From assembly GCA_019136655.1 (NCBI GenBank), contig JAGVTU010000026.1:26799-90798 (forward strand): a stretch of DNA of 64,000 nt. Direction: 5' to 3'. Positions 1 through 9,108 of the stretch are shown here, piece after piece. Each line of letters opens with the position of its first letter. Position 1 is the stretch's first letter. The notes below the pieces were generated by a model. It made no database searches and had not been told where the DNA came from. It saw nothing but the letters and a program-made list of their open reading frames with translations. The DNA is from Bacteroidota bacterium. GTDB taxonomy: Bacteria; Bacteroidota; Bacteroidia; AKYH767-A; OLB10. The translations under genes and the position numbers were made by a program.

Positions 1-346
1 ATGCCCCTACAGACAATACCCATCTGGGTTCTGCCATTTGTTCATACACCTGCCGTAATACAGGTCCCATTTTTTTTGCAATGGTACCCATCACCATCAG
101 CATATCTGCCTGACGGGGAGAGAAACTCAGTCGCTCGGCACCAAAACGCCCGAAGTCGTAATGCGAAGCCATGGTAGCCATAAACTCAATACCACAACAA
201 GAAGTGGCAAAAGGCAAAGGCCATAGAGAATTTTTGCGCGCCATTCCAACTGCTCTGTCTAAAGTAGTGGCCAGAAAACCATGTCCTTCATACCCTTCAA
301 GACGTTCGTTTGAGAGGTGAACTTTCCGTACGTTTATATCTGACAT
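1..346 (-). CDS. nuoB: NADH-quinone oxidoreductase subunit B, N-terminal part (cut by window edge)
   Basis: The minus strand from the ATG at 346 encodes 115 residues of the NuoB family before the window ends. NuoB is the peripheral-arm subunit of respiratory complex I that holds the terminal N2 [4Fe-4S] cluster next to the quinone site. The tandem cysteines of that site are visible at residues 50-51 in the stretch [11 protein letters not shown], followed by the conserved [20 protein letters not shown] region. The gene lies 38 nt downstream of nuoA on the same strand, the usual nuoA-nuoB order. The C-terminal third is outside the window, so completeness cannot be judged. Confidence 0.95.
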   Translation of the reverse strand, partial: MSDINVRKVHLSNERLEGYEGHGFLATTLDRAVGMARKNSLWPLPFATSCCGIEFMATMASHYDFGRFGAERLSFSPRQADMLMVMGTIAKKMGPVLRQVYEQMAEPRWVLSVGA

Positions 347-384
347 TTTATTGATTCTAATGTTTAATAAATTTTCTTTCTAAA

Positions 385-756
385 TCATTCCCACTTAAGT
401 GCACCTTTGCGAATGATATAAATAAATCCTACCATCAACAAACTTACAAACAGAAGCATTTCTATAAATCCTGTAAGGCCTAGTTTCAGAAAATTAACCG
501 CCCACGGATACATAAATATCACCTCCACATCAAAAAGTACAAATAATATGGCAATAAGAAAATATTTAATCGAAAATGGTAATCGTGCATTTGATTGTGA
601 TTCGATACCACATTCAAAAGTATCAAGTTTAATTTCTGATTTACGCTTTGGTCCCAGTAAATGTGTAACAAAAATTGTTGTAACAACAAATCCAATAGCA
701 ACAACAAACATGATGGCTATTGGAATATAATCAGCAGGAATGCTTAAAAAAACCAT
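385..756 (-). CDS. nuoA: NADH-quinone oxidoreductase subunit A
   Basis: A 123-residue membrane protein of the NuoA/ND3 family, a small subunit of the membrane arm of complex I. Three hydrophobic helices are visible, at about residues 10-32, 62-85 and 92-114. The conserved loop after the first helix (KLDTFECGIES, about residues 42-52) carries the hallmark cysteine of the family, and FDVEVIFMYPWA marks the start of the third conserved block. Length is typical. It is the first gene of a minus-strand operon continuing into nuoB. A Bacteroidota-type promoter lies just upstream at 776-804. Confidence 0.96.
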   Translation of the reverse strand: MVFLSIPADYIPIAIMFVVAIGFVVTTIFVTHLLGPKRKSEIKLDTFECGIESQSNARLPFSIKYFLIAILFVLFDVEVIFMYPWAVNFLKLGLTGFIEMLLFVSLLMVGFIYIIRKGALKWE

Positions 757-775
757 AATAAAGACTTTTACTGCA

Positions 776-804
776 CAAAGTTAGCCTTTTTCTATAATGC
801 CAAA
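776..804 (-). promoter_or_regulatory. Candidate promoter of the nuo operon
   Basis: On the minus strand TAACTTTG (776-783) matches the Bacteroidota -7 element TAnnTTTG, and TTTG (801-804) is a -33 element with a 17-nt spacer rather than the usual 19-21. It lies about 20 nt before the nuoA start codon. The motif match is direct; activity is inferred. Confidence 0.5.
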
Positions 805-853
805 GAGAAAATGGCCTATTGTTTTTAATGCTATGATAGTCAAAACAAAAAAA

Positions 854-872
854 GAGGAGGCAATGCCTCCTC
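854..872 (-). terminator. Rho-independent terminator of the large T9SS protein gene
   Basis: GAGGAGGC (854-861), a 3-nt loop and GCCTCCTC (865-872) form a perfect 8-bp stem. On the minus strand it is followed by a T-rich run (complement of the A-run 847-853). It lies about 85 nt after the stop of the gene ending at 956. Confidence 0.85.
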
Positions 873-955
873 TTATATTTTGTTTAATCGTATCGTATAA
901 AACTCCTCCCTAAACCGCACAAAATCTGTATTGTGCTTTTTACAGAAAGTTTTTA

Positions 956-3900
956 TCAGTCATTCTGAAATAATCTGCGTGTATAAACTTCACTGTTGAT
1001 GATAATCTTAACAGTATATATTCCTGAAGAATAACCATAATTTTTAGCAATGAATGGATAGGTATATGTTCCCGGTTCCTGTTTGCCTTTGAACAGTGTA
1101 GTTACCGTTTGGCCAAGCTTATTAATTACCACCAACGAAACATCTGAAGTTTGATCAAGATAGTACGTAACATTGGTTTGTCCGCTGAAAGGATTTGGGC
1201 TAACAGTAAAATTAAACTTATCATCGCTTATAGAAGCTGCAACTGTTTTGCTGATTTCATTTTTACCATCAAAATCAATCTGATTCAGACGATAATAATA
1301 TACTACACCCGGAAGCACATTGGCATCCCTGAAGGAATAAGACTTCATAACATTGGTTGTACCATGACCATCAACCCAACCTATTTTTTCAAATTCCTTT
1401 CCATCAGTGCTGCGCTGCACATCAAAACCTTTATTATTCTTCTCACTTGCTGTTGACCAGTTAAGAATAATTTGCCTGTCTTTACCTTTTGCAGTGAAAT
1501 AAAGCAACTCTACAGGTAGTGGTGTTGGCGATTGTGCTGTACCAAACATCAACGGTATTGTAAGGCTACCAGGATTGATAGCAGTCCATATTAAGTTGGT
1601 ACGAGTTACTGGACCGGGTAATGACGTTCCACTAATACAAACATTGGCGGGCAAAGGATTCAAAAGCCAATTCGCGGCAGTAGCAGGGTTGCCACTTTTG
1701 TTAAACATTACCGTTTGACCCTGGTTGCCATTGCTATAACCATTTTCTGTAAGTGTAACGTCAAGAACACCTCCTGTCAAGCCCGTATTACCCAACAACA
1801 TTCTCCACAAACCATTATTCAATGCTGTTGCACCTAATGAATGATATTTTACACTACACTCATCTGTTGCTCCTCCTGTAAATGCAGTATTTGATGCAGG
1901 AACGGTGTTATCAAATCCAACAAGGAAATAAGAAGGATTTGGTGCTAATGCAGTAGTTACATTTAATTGCATGTTGGAATACTTGGTACTGGTTCCCACA
2001 GGAAAATCATAAGTACCTATTGCACCTGTTATTGCTTTTTTCAAAACATAATACCCTGGAGCAGTTCCCGGGCCTACAATATAACTATTAGGATTCATAC
2101 CGGTAATTACTCCTGTAGAATTGGGGTTAGTAACATCTACATATCCTCTATAATTAGGTGCAATTCCATTATTGTTTGGTGAACCCAACAACACTAGTTT
2201 CCCGGAATTAAACGACAAACTACTTGATAAACCGAGTCTCATGTGTGCAACTGTATTACTTCCATGATACAGAACTGAAACAGTAGAAGGTGAAGACTGA
2301 TTCAGATAAACATCTCCCAAAATACCTCTGTTCATATAATCCTGATTAGCTGCACCATTAAATTCAAGAACAGATCCACCACCAGTAAGAAATACACTTG
2401 TACCATAAACCAAAAAATTACCTCCAACTTTTACATACTTGCCATTTCCACCTGGTGCAGCATTTAAATACGATGTATTATTAGTACCGGATGTACCTGA
2501 GTTATATCCAACTTTCAAATTACCTTTAACATCAAAATCCTGATTGGCGTAAATCTGATGAGACAAACTCGTTTTATAAACATCTAAGTGATTAAATGCA
2601 TTGGCACCGGTAAGATTGCCATCTAAGTTTTGTATTCCGGTATAAGTACCTGTAGCAGGACCATCTAATATAACACGAGATCCAGCTTGGGCATTAAATG
2701 ATCCATTATTTTTAAAATCTTTACAAATTTCGAGTACACCGGTACCTGTAACTGTTAATGTTGCACCCGGGTTAATAGTCAAATTCCGACAACTAACACT
2801 GCCTGTAATAATCGGTGGATTCACATATACAGAAGTAATCAGCGCATCTGTTTCGCCATTTACTCCCGAACAATTGGGAACATTACAACCACCCCAATTA
2901 ACAGGATCGTTCCAGTTGGAACTTACAGTACCCGTCCATGTAATTGGAGAGCCATTAGGAACACTGCCGCTTATTACTGCTGCAGGACTAGGGGTTGTAT
3001 TGGCAAAACTTAAAGTAAAGCCTGATGTACTATTTGCCCAGTTGTTTACATATACATAATAAACATCACCTGCTACAACCGGAATAGAAGCTTCGTAAGC
3101 GCCATTAAAGCCGGGATAAGCTGGTGGTGAATTGCCACCTGTATAACATCCGGTTACACCAAGTGCACTGTAATTACACCTGATCTCACCCTGCGATTGT
3201 GTTGCAGGATTTGCTATAGATGCACATGTCGCCAGAGTGCCGCTTCCGGCTATTTTCCATACAGCAAAGTCGTAATCTGTAGCAGAAAATCCATTGAAGT
3301 CATTAGGTACAATATCAAACATCAAATTTCCTGCACCAATAATATTCACCTGATACCAGGCTCCTGCTCTGTCACCTGCCAACAAACAGTTACCACTTCC
3401 TCCTGTAAAATCACAGACAGATGCATATCCCTGATAGCCCGGGTTAGGTACAAATGTAGAATTTGAACATACAATATTTGGTGATGCACAATCTGCGCCC
3501 GGTGTAGGAGGATATGGATTGGCACAACCTGTACCACCATCCATTATAAAAAGTGTAAATGTTCCTACGTCTCCATTCTTGCCATCCACAGCAATGTAAT
3601 AATCGTAACCGGCAGCAAGACCAGACTGAGTTAATTCAGAGTTAAGATAGCTTGAAGATCCGCAACTTCCTCTGTCTTGATTACAGTTTACATAAGTAAG
3701 CGTATTTCCTGAACCACACGGTACCACTCCTGTTAGAGGAGAACGAGTGTAGAGTGCAATTTGTGTATCATAAAGTGAGCCGCGCTCTGTACGTATTTTT
3801 ACACATCCGCTTGATGGTGCACGAAAACGATACCAAACCGTATTAACCTGTGTGGCACCTCCTGTATTTGTCCAGCATCCCGGAGGAGCAGGTTCATCGG

Positions 3901-5524
3901 CATTGCTTCCACAAATATTACTTCCCGGCAGATACAAACCTGCGGGTGATAAAGGAGGTATAGGGAATGCATTGCAAGGTGCATCATTAGAAGGTCCTCC
4001 GGTAGAAGTAATACTGACATTATCAACAGCAGCGGGAGGTTGACTACCAATAATGTTATCGTTACGCCAACTAAAAACTAAACGGAATTGTCTGCCTGCT
4101 AATGCATTAAGCGAAGCTGTATAAAGGGTATAGGAAGACTGACCATTTAGTGGGCCTGCTATGCGTACCGGATTGCTTAGATTTGGTAACGCACCTCCAA
4201 TTGCCCCTCCAACAATATTTGTTCCGGCAGTAGGTACATAAGATACCGGAACAGCAAACACTTCGAGATAATCGTAACCGCTTTCACCGGCAACACGATA
4301 TGAAAATGTGAGGTTGATACAACTTCCTCCACCTGTGAGGTCAATAATTGTACTGCTCATTGCGTGTACCCGTGATGTTGCGGAAGTAGAATAGGTATTG
4401 GTACTTCCACCAGTGTTGGATATATACAAACCCCTGTTGCCGCTTGCGCTGGTTGCATTTCCAATATACCACTGATTGGTTTGACCTGTATTGTATAGTG
4501 TCCAGTTGATACATCCTTCAAAATCTTCATTGTAAGGCGGCACACCACTCACAACAGGGTTAGAACCTGTAGTAAAACTATAAACAAATGATCCACATCC
4601 TAATGTATTTGCACCAGCTGAGTTCACCGGAATGATTCGCCAAAAATAAGTTGTATTAGCTGCAAGGCTTATGAGGTTATAAGTATTTTGACTGGTTGTA
4701 CCTACAGTAGTCCAAGGGCCGCTTAATGTAGGGCCTGTTTGAACCTGATAACTTGTTGCACCATTACAACCCATGGAATGATTCCAGTTTAACGCGACAT
4801 TACAGGGAGACAATCCCAATGCCCCGTTGGATGGTGTGGTATAAACAACGCAAGAAGGAACAGCTGTTGGAGTTTGATAAGTCAACAATACATTGTCAAC
4901 TGCTGCAGGAGGATTGGTGCTTGCACCAACAAAACCATCACTTACATACAAAAAAGCAAGGGTATAGTTAACGCCATTTCCTGCCATCTTTGGGTCTAAA
5001 TTTATTGTTTCAGCTTGCCAGGTATTAAATCCGTTATACCAAACCGAACCAACCTGATATAATGACTGAATGTCGTTGGTAGTGATTGGTCCTGCTTTGG
5101 GAATCAGATATACTTTCATGTTATCCAAATCAGTATTGGACACATCTGTCTCACCCATACATTTCCAGTTAAAACTTAATGTAATGCAAGAATTGTTTGC
5201 AGGAAATGTTACTGTCAATGTTCTAGCAAGTATGAGTGAGTCGCGGGTAGTGAATGTATAGGTGTATGGTGGCGTTGGAGCTCCGGGATTGGAAGACACA
5301 TACGCAGCCTGTGTACCTGACACAGAGCCTGCAGCAGTGCTTACCACCCAGGCATCTGCCGGAGGTGTTACAATATTTTTAGTGGCTGCCCAATTGTTAC
5401 CTGCAAGACCTCCACCTGCATCAAAATTACCTCCGTTAGCAGGTCCTATTACAGTCACTTGAGACCAGCCTGCAAAATTCAAACTAAGAAGTATTCCGGT
5501 TAAAAGTGCGTAAATTTTTCTCAT
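956..5524 (-). CDS. Large secreted multidomain protein with T9SS type A sorting domain
   Basis: A 1,522-residue protein with a signal peptide (about residues 1-21), a long extracellular region, and a C-terminal type IX secretion signal of type A (about 1440-1522) that starts VSPNPFSGQTNVTYYL and ends in a strand-rich YTRRLFQND. Visible modules: two beta-sandwich segments of the choice-of-anchor J type (about 30-215 and 330-510), a fibronectin III-like domain between them (about 230-320), a Cys-rich PPC-like stretch (about 510-690), a long Gly/Asn-rich beta-solenoid-like part (about 860-1300), and a second FN3-like domain (about 1370-1435, ILNWSTASEKNNKGFDVQRS). Such proteins are moved across the outer membrane and anchored or released at the surface. 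No catalytic site is recognisable; an adhesin or matrix role is inference. It is monocistronic with its own terminator at 854-872. Confidence 0.9.
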   Translation of the reverse strand: MRKIYALLTGILLSLNFAGWSQVTVIGPANGGNFDAGGGLAGNNWAATKNIVTPPADAWVVSTAAGSVSGTQAAYVSSNPGAPTPPYTYTFTTRDSLILARTLTVTFPANNSCITLSFNWKCMGETDVSNTDLDNMKVYLIPKAGPITTNDIQSLYQVGSVWYNGFNTWQAETINLDPKMAGNGVNYTLAFLYVSDGFVGASTNPPAAVDNVLLTYQTPTAVPSCVVYTTPSNGALGLSPCNVALNWNHSMGCNGATSYQVQTGPTLSGPWTTVGTTSQNTYNLISLAANTTYFWRIIPVNSAGANTLGCGSFVYSFTTGSNPVVSGVPPYNEDFEGCINWTLYNTGQTNQWYIGNATSASGNRGLYISNTGGSTNTYSTSATSRVHAMSSTIIDLTGGGSCINLTFSYRVAGESGYDYLEVFAVPVSYVPTAGTNIVGGAIGGALPNLSNPVRIAGPLNGQSSYTLYTASLNALAGRQFRLVFSWRNDNIIGSQPPAAVDNVSITSTGGPSNDAPCNAFPIPPLSPAGLYLPGSNICGSNADEPAPPGCWTNTGGATQVNTVWYRFRAPSSGCVKIRTERGSLYDTQIALYTRSPLTGVVPCGSGNTLTYVNCNQDRGSCGSSSYLNSELTQSGLAAGYDYYIAVDGKNGDVGTFTLFIMDGGTGCANPYPPTPGADCASPNIVCSNSTFVPNPGYQGYASVCDFTGGSGNCLLAGDRAGAWYQVNIIGAGNLMFDIVPNDFNGFSATDYDFAVWKIAGSGTLATCASIANPATQSQGEIRCNYSALGVTGCYTGGNSPPAYPGFNGAYEASIPVVAGDVYYVYVNNWANSTSGFTLSFANTTPSPAAVISGSVPNGSPITWTGTVSSNWNDPVNWGGCNVPNCSGVNGETDALITSVYVNPPIITGSVSCRNLTINPGATLTVTGTGVLEICKDFKNNGSFNAQAGSRVILDGPATGTYTGIQNLDGNLTGANAFNHLDVYKTSLSHQIYANQDFDVKGNLKVGYNSGTSGTNNTSYLNAAPGGNGKYVKVGGNFLVYGTSVFLTGGGSVLEFNGAANQDYMNRGILGDVYLNQSSPSTVSVLYHGSNTVAHMRLGLSSSLSFNSGKLVLLGSPNNNGIAPNYRGYVDVTNPNSTGVITGMNPNSYIVGPGTAPGYYVLKKAITGAIGTYDFPVGTSTKYSNMQLNVTTALAPNPSYFLVGFDNTVPASNTAFTGGATDECSVKYHSLGATALNNGLWRMLLGNTGLTGGVLDVTLTENGYSNGNQGQTVMFNKSGNPATAANWLLNPLPANVCISGTSLPGPVTRTNLIWTAINPGSLTIPLMFGTAQSPTPLPVELLYFTAKGKDRQIILNWSTASEKNNKGFDVQRSTDGKEFEKIGWVDGHGTTNVMKSYSFRDANVLPGVVYYYRLNQIDFDGKNEISKTVAASISDDKFNFTVSPNPFSGQTNVTYYLDQTSDVSLVVINKLGQTVTTLFKGKQEPGTYTYPFIAKNYGYSSGIYTVKIIINSEVYTRRLFQND

Positions 5525-5728
5525 ATTATTTTCTGTAGATAAAATTCGAGTTTCAAATATATTAAGTCTTAATTAAAAACAGAACTGTTTACTAAAATTT
5601 TTTTATAACCATAAATTTTCCTGATTCTTTAAAATCAGAAATATCCATAAATTCCTAAAAGGCCGAAAAATTATTACTTCTGTCAAGCCTTTTTTAGAAA
5701 GATTGGGTAAATCTGCTAAAAAACCAAG

Positions 5729-7492
5729 TTAATGTCCGATTATACGGATTCCAAGCTCAGAAAGTTGCTCATTTTCTATGAAAGATGGGGCATCAATCAT
5801 GATATCGCGTGCAGCATTGTTTTTGGGAAAAGCAATAAAATCGCGTATAGAATCTGACCCTCCGAAAAGTGAGCACAAACGGTCGAAACCGAAGGCCAAT
5901 CCACCATGCGGTGGAGCTCCATACTGGAATGCATTGAGCAGAAAACCAAACTGTTCCATTGCTTTTTCGGGCGTAAATCCAAGAATTTCAAACATCCTGG
6001 ATTGTAAAGTTTTATCAAAAATTCGAATGGAACCTCCTCCTATTTCTACTCCGTTGATGACCAGGTCATAAGCATTTGCTCGGACCTTGCCCGGCTGAGT
6101 ACTCAAAAGCTCAATGTCCTCAGGTTTGGGGGATGTGAAAGGATGGTGCATGGCATGAAAACGGTTGGTTTCTTCATTCCACTCAAGCAATGGAAAATCA
6201 ATAACCCACAAACTGGAATATTTGTTCTTATCCCTTAATCCCATCCTGCTTCCCATTTCGAGACGCAGTTCGCTAAGTGCTTTTTGGGTTTTCTGTTTCT
6301 GTCCTGAAAGAATCAATACCAAATCTCCCTGCTTTGCTCCCATTCCCTGTACGATTTGAATCAATTCTTCAGGAGAATAAAATTTATCAATACTCGATTT
6401 GATACTGCCGTCAGTATTGTAACGAATATATACCAATCCTCCGGCTCCAATCTGCGGTCGCTTCACCCAATCGGTCAACTCATCTAATTGCTTGCGGGTG
6501 TAAGCAGCACAACCTGATGCTACAATTCCGGCAGTATATTCAGCCTCATCAAACAACTTGAATTTGCCTGAAGGAAATACAGGCTGTGTTTCGTCACTCT
6601 TAAGTTCTTTGATACACATCTCAAACCTTGTATCAGGTTTGTCGTTGCCATAATTTTTCATGGCATGTGCAAAGGTCATACGTGGCAAGCAGTCAACATC
6701 TAAATTCTTAACTTCTTTGAATAAATGTTTTACCAAACCTTCAAATGTTCTTAAAATATCTTCCTGCTCTATAAAACTCATTTCGCAGTCAATCTGAGTA
6801 AATTCAGGTTGTCTGTCGGCACGCAGGTCTTCATCGCGAAAGCATTTCACAATCTGATAATACCTGTCGAAACCGGCCACCATCAGCAGTTGCTTAAAAG
6901 TTTGTGGTGACTGTGGTAATGCATAAAACTGCCCGTTGTGCACTCTGGAAGGGACAACAAAATCGCGTGCTCCCTCAGGAGTTGATTTTATTAAAACAGG
7001 TGTTTCTACTTCAATAAATTTTTCTCCGTCAAGATAATTACGAATCAACGAAGCCAGTCTGTGCCTCAATTCAAGATTGGCTCTGACACTTGTTCTGCGA
7101 AGATCGAGATAGCGGTATTTCATTCGCAATTCGTCACCGCCATCAGTGTTTTCTTCTATGGTAAACGGTGGAGTTTCTGAAGCATTTAATATTTCCAAAT
7201 TATCTACAAGCACTTCAATTTCTCCGGTAGGAATTTTTAAATTTTTATTACTACGTTCGGTAACTTTTCCTTTTACCTTAATTACATATTCACGGTTTAC
7301 ATTGCGTGCAGATTTACATAAATCTTCATTCACATCCATGTTAAAAACCAGTTGTGTTATTCCATAGCGGTCGCGCAGGTCAATAAATGTCATTCCGCCT
7401 AAATCGCGTGATTTTTGCACCCATCCGCATAATATCACTTCCATGCCATTCTGTTGCATGGTCAACTCTCCACAAGTGTGTGTACGAAGCAT
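5729..7492 (-). CDS. aspS: Aspartate--tRNA ligase
   Basis: A 587-residue class II aminoacyl-tRNA synthetase that charges tRNA-Asp. It has an N-terminal OB-fold anticodon-binding domain (about 1-105), the catalytic core with motif 2 [16 protein letters not shown] at residues 218-233, the bacterial-type GAD insertion in the middle, and motif 3 around LAFGFDRL near residue 545. Length matches bacterial AspRS. Whether it is discriminating or also charges tRNA-Asn cannot be decided here. It is transcribed divergently from the HU gene across a 228-nt spacer. Confidence 0.97.
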   Translation of the reverse strand: MLRTHTCGELTMQQNGMEVILCGWVQKSRDLGGMTFIDLRDRYGITQLVFNMDVNEDLCKSARNVNREYVIKVKGKVTERSNKNLKIPTGEIEVLVDNLEILNASETPPFTIEENTDGGDELRMKYRYLDLRRTSVRANLELRHRLASLIRNYLDGEKFIEVETPVLIKSTPEGARDFVVPSRVHNGQFYALPQSPQTFKQLLMVAGFDRYYQIVKCFRDEDLRADRQPEFTQIDCEMSFIEQEDILRTFEGLVKHLFKEVKNLDVDCLPRMTFAHAMKNYGNDKPDTRFEMCIKELKSDETQPVFPSGKFKLFDEAEYTAGIVASGCAAYTRKQLDELTDWVKRPQIGAGGLVYIRYNTDGSIKSSIDKFYSPEELIQIVQGMGAKQGDLVLILSGQKQKTQKALSELRLEMGSRMGLRDKNKYSSLWVIDFPLLEWNEETNRFHAMHHPFTSPKPEDIELLSTQPGKVRANAYDLVINGVEIGGGSIRIFDKTLQSRMFEILGFTPEKAMEQFGFLLNAFQYGAPPHGGLAFGFDRLCSLFGGSDSIRDFIAFPKNNAARDIMIDAPSFIENEQLSELGIRIIGH

Positions 7493-7668
7493 TAAATCTG
7501 AATTTTATAAAGAGAGGCCGAAATTATGAAATAAGCACTTAGAGACCCGACTTAAATGTTCTGTTGAAAAATTCAAAAAGAAAATGTAATTAATGTCAAA
7601 CTTTCGCAATAGTATGGTTGTTGTGGTCAATAAGAATGGTTAATATTTTCATTTTCACTGAAAAAGCC

Positions 7669-7676
7669 TATTTTTG
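7669..7676 (+). promoter_or_regulatory. Candidate -7 promoter element for the HU gene
   Basis: TATTTTTG fits the Bacteroidota -7 consensus TAnnTTTG, and TTTT at 7646-7649 stands exactly 19 nt upstream at the -33 position (one mismatch to TTTG). The element is 44 nt before the HU start codon. Confidence 0.5.
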
Positions 7677-7720
7677 CGGCTCATGAAAAAGCGATATTAA
7701 TTTTTAAATTTTAACATAAC

Positions 7721-8029
7721 ATGACAAAAGCAGAGTTGGTAAATGAAATTTCGGTAAAAACCGGAGTAGAGAAAATGGTGGTGCAGAATGTAGTTGAGTC
7801 CATGATGAAGGTGGTAAAGAACTCATTGGTGCAACATGACAATGTTTATTTGAGAGGTTTCGGTAGTTTTATAGTTAAAAAAAGAGCTCAAAAAACCGGC
7901 CGAATTATTACAAAGAATACAGCTATTATTATTCCGGAGCATTTTATTCCTGCATTTAAACCGGCTAAGACCTTTACCGATAAAGTAAAGAATGCTCATA
8001 AAAAGAAAGAATCTCAACCTCAGTTGTAA
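7721..8029 (+). CDS. HU/IHF-family DNA-binding protein
   Basis: A 102-residue HU/IHF-family histone-like protein that bends DNA and helps shape the nucleoid. The N-terminal helix pair MTKAELVNEISVKTGVEK and the core VYLRGFGSFIVKKRAQKTGR, which leads into the DNA-binding arm, are characteristic. The arm carries RNIxTKNT-type residues (GRIITKNTA) in place of the commoner GRNPQTG, and the tail is Lys-rich. That variant arm occurs in Bacteroidota members of the family. It is followed 8 nt later by a TPR protein, so the two are probably co-transcribed. Confidence 0.93.
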   Translation: MTKAELVNEISVKTGVEKMVVQNVVESMMKVVKNSLVQHDNVYLRGFGSFIVKKRAQKTGRIITKNTAIIIPEHFIPAFKPAKTFTDKVKNAHKKKESQPQL

Positions 8030-8037
8030 TTGACTGA

Positions 8038-8847
8038 ATGTCTTCATCATCAAAAAGTATTCTTACAATTGCCATTGCAGTTGTTTTAGTTTTCTCGTTA
8101 TTTCTTCTTCCTCGCTACAAAAAGAATTCAGCTACTGATGTTAAAACATCTGAAGGACGTGGATTTGATGTTGGCGTGTTTGAACAAAATGCAATAGCGG
8201 CATTGGAACCGGGAGAAAAAAAACAATTGGATAGTTTAATGACAAACAAAAGCGGAAATTCCGACTCCCTGATTTCGTTTTGGGATCAGCACGGCAAGCC
8301 GGGAATTTCCGCTTTTTATGCTGAAGAAAAAGCAAAAAAGGATATAACTGAAAAAAATTACATCAATGCTGCATATCGCTACTTTGATGCTTTTAAAGAT
8401 GCTAACGACTCGCTCGAGCAGAGTTATTTTGTAAATAAGGCTATTGAAAGTTATTCTGAAGTGCTCAAAATCAACCCTGAAAACCTAAATGCAAAGACCG
8501 ATTTAGGAATATGCTACGCAGAAAGTGCCATAAACCCAATGCAGGGAATTTCACTTTTGCAGGAAGTGGTTAAAAAAGACCCAAATCACGAGAATGCACA
8601 GTTAAATCTTGGCTTTTTATCCGTCAAATCGGGGCAATATGACAAAGCCCTGGCCCGGTTTAATACAGTACTGAAAATCAACCCTTCAAGAATAGATGTA
8701 TATGTTTTTATCGGACAAACCTACTTGCAAATGGGGAATAAAGCAGAGGCTATCCGAAATTTTGAGACCTTTAAATCGCTGAGTAATAACACCCAGGCAC
8801 TGGCTCAGATAGATGCCTATCTTAAAGAACTTAAATCTAATCCCTGA
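8038..8847 (+). CDS. Membrane-anchored tetratricopeptide-repeat protein
   Basis: A 269-residue protein with one N-terminal membrane segment (about residues 7-24, LTIAIAVVLVFSLFLLP) and a C-terminal array of TPR helices. The repeats are visible from about residue 110 to 265, with typical Ala/Gly/Tyr spacing in AKTDLGICYAESA, AQLNLGFLSVKSGQYDKAL and VYVFIGQTYLQMGNKAEAI. TPRs mediate protein-protein contacts; no enzymatic motif is present. It follows the HU gene by 8 nt and precedes the basic-protein/rng pair, which has its own promoter element. The specific role is unknown. Confidence 0.85.
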   Translation: MSSSSKSILTIAIAVVLVFSLFLLPRYKKNSATDVKTSEGRGFDVGVFEQNAIAALEPGEKKQLDSLMTNKSGNSDSLISFWDQHGKPGISAFYAEEKAKKDITEKNYINAAYRYFDAFKDANDSLEQSYFVNKAIESYSEVLKINPENLNAKTDLGICYAESAINPMQGISLLQEVVKKDPNHENAQLNLGFLSVKSGQYDKALARFNTVLKINPSRIDVYVFIGQTYLQMGNKAEAIRNFETFKSLSNNTQALAQIDAYLKELKSNP

Positions 8848-8864
8848 TATATATCAAAAAATGC

Positions 8865-8872
8865 TACTTTTG
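8865..8872 (+). promoter_or_regulatory. Candidate -7 promoter element for the basic-protein/rng unit
   Basis: TACTTTTG is an exact TAnnTTTG match, 50 nt before the ATG at 8923 and directly after the TPR gene stop. No good -33 TTTG is seen at the expected distance. Confidence 0.45.
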
Positions 8873-8922
8873 CATTCCCTTTTTTAAAACGGAAATACTA
8901 ATTAAAAAAATATTAAAATAAG

Positions 8923-9012
8923 ATGCCAAGCGGAAAGAAGAGAAAACGCCATAAAATGGCCACTCACAAGCGCAAAAAAAGATTGAGAAAAAACAGGCAT
9001 AAGAAGAAATAA
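8923..9012 (+). CDS. 29-residue highly basic protein, COX24/AURKAIP1 (bS22)-like
   Basis: A 90-nt reading frame starts with ATG at 8923 and ends with TAA at 9010-9012. It encodes 29 residues, 19 of them Lys or Arg, beginning MPSGKKRKRHKMATHKRKK. The pattern of Met followed by His-Lys-Arg-Lys-Lys and a basic tail resembles the COX24/AURKAIP1 family of tiny ribosomal proteins (mitochondrial mS38, bacterial bS22). That assignment rests on pattern memory. Its position after a TAnnTTTG element and just upstream of rng suggests co-expression with RNase G. Its small size makes it easy for automatic gene calling to miss. Confidence 0.8.
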   Translation: MPSGKKRKRHKMATHKRKKRLRKNRHKKK

Positions 9013-9108
9013 CTTTTAGCCTAATTACGGTATGCGGTTTTTTTGAAACCGAAATTGTCCGTATTTTTTTATCAGGAGCCACCGCTCCAATTATCAAAAT
9101 TTTTTGCC

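Noticed and set aside
9043..9108. An upstream TTG start for rng.
   Set aside because: The extra 22 residues do not match the family, while the TTG at 9109 gives the conserved N-terminus.
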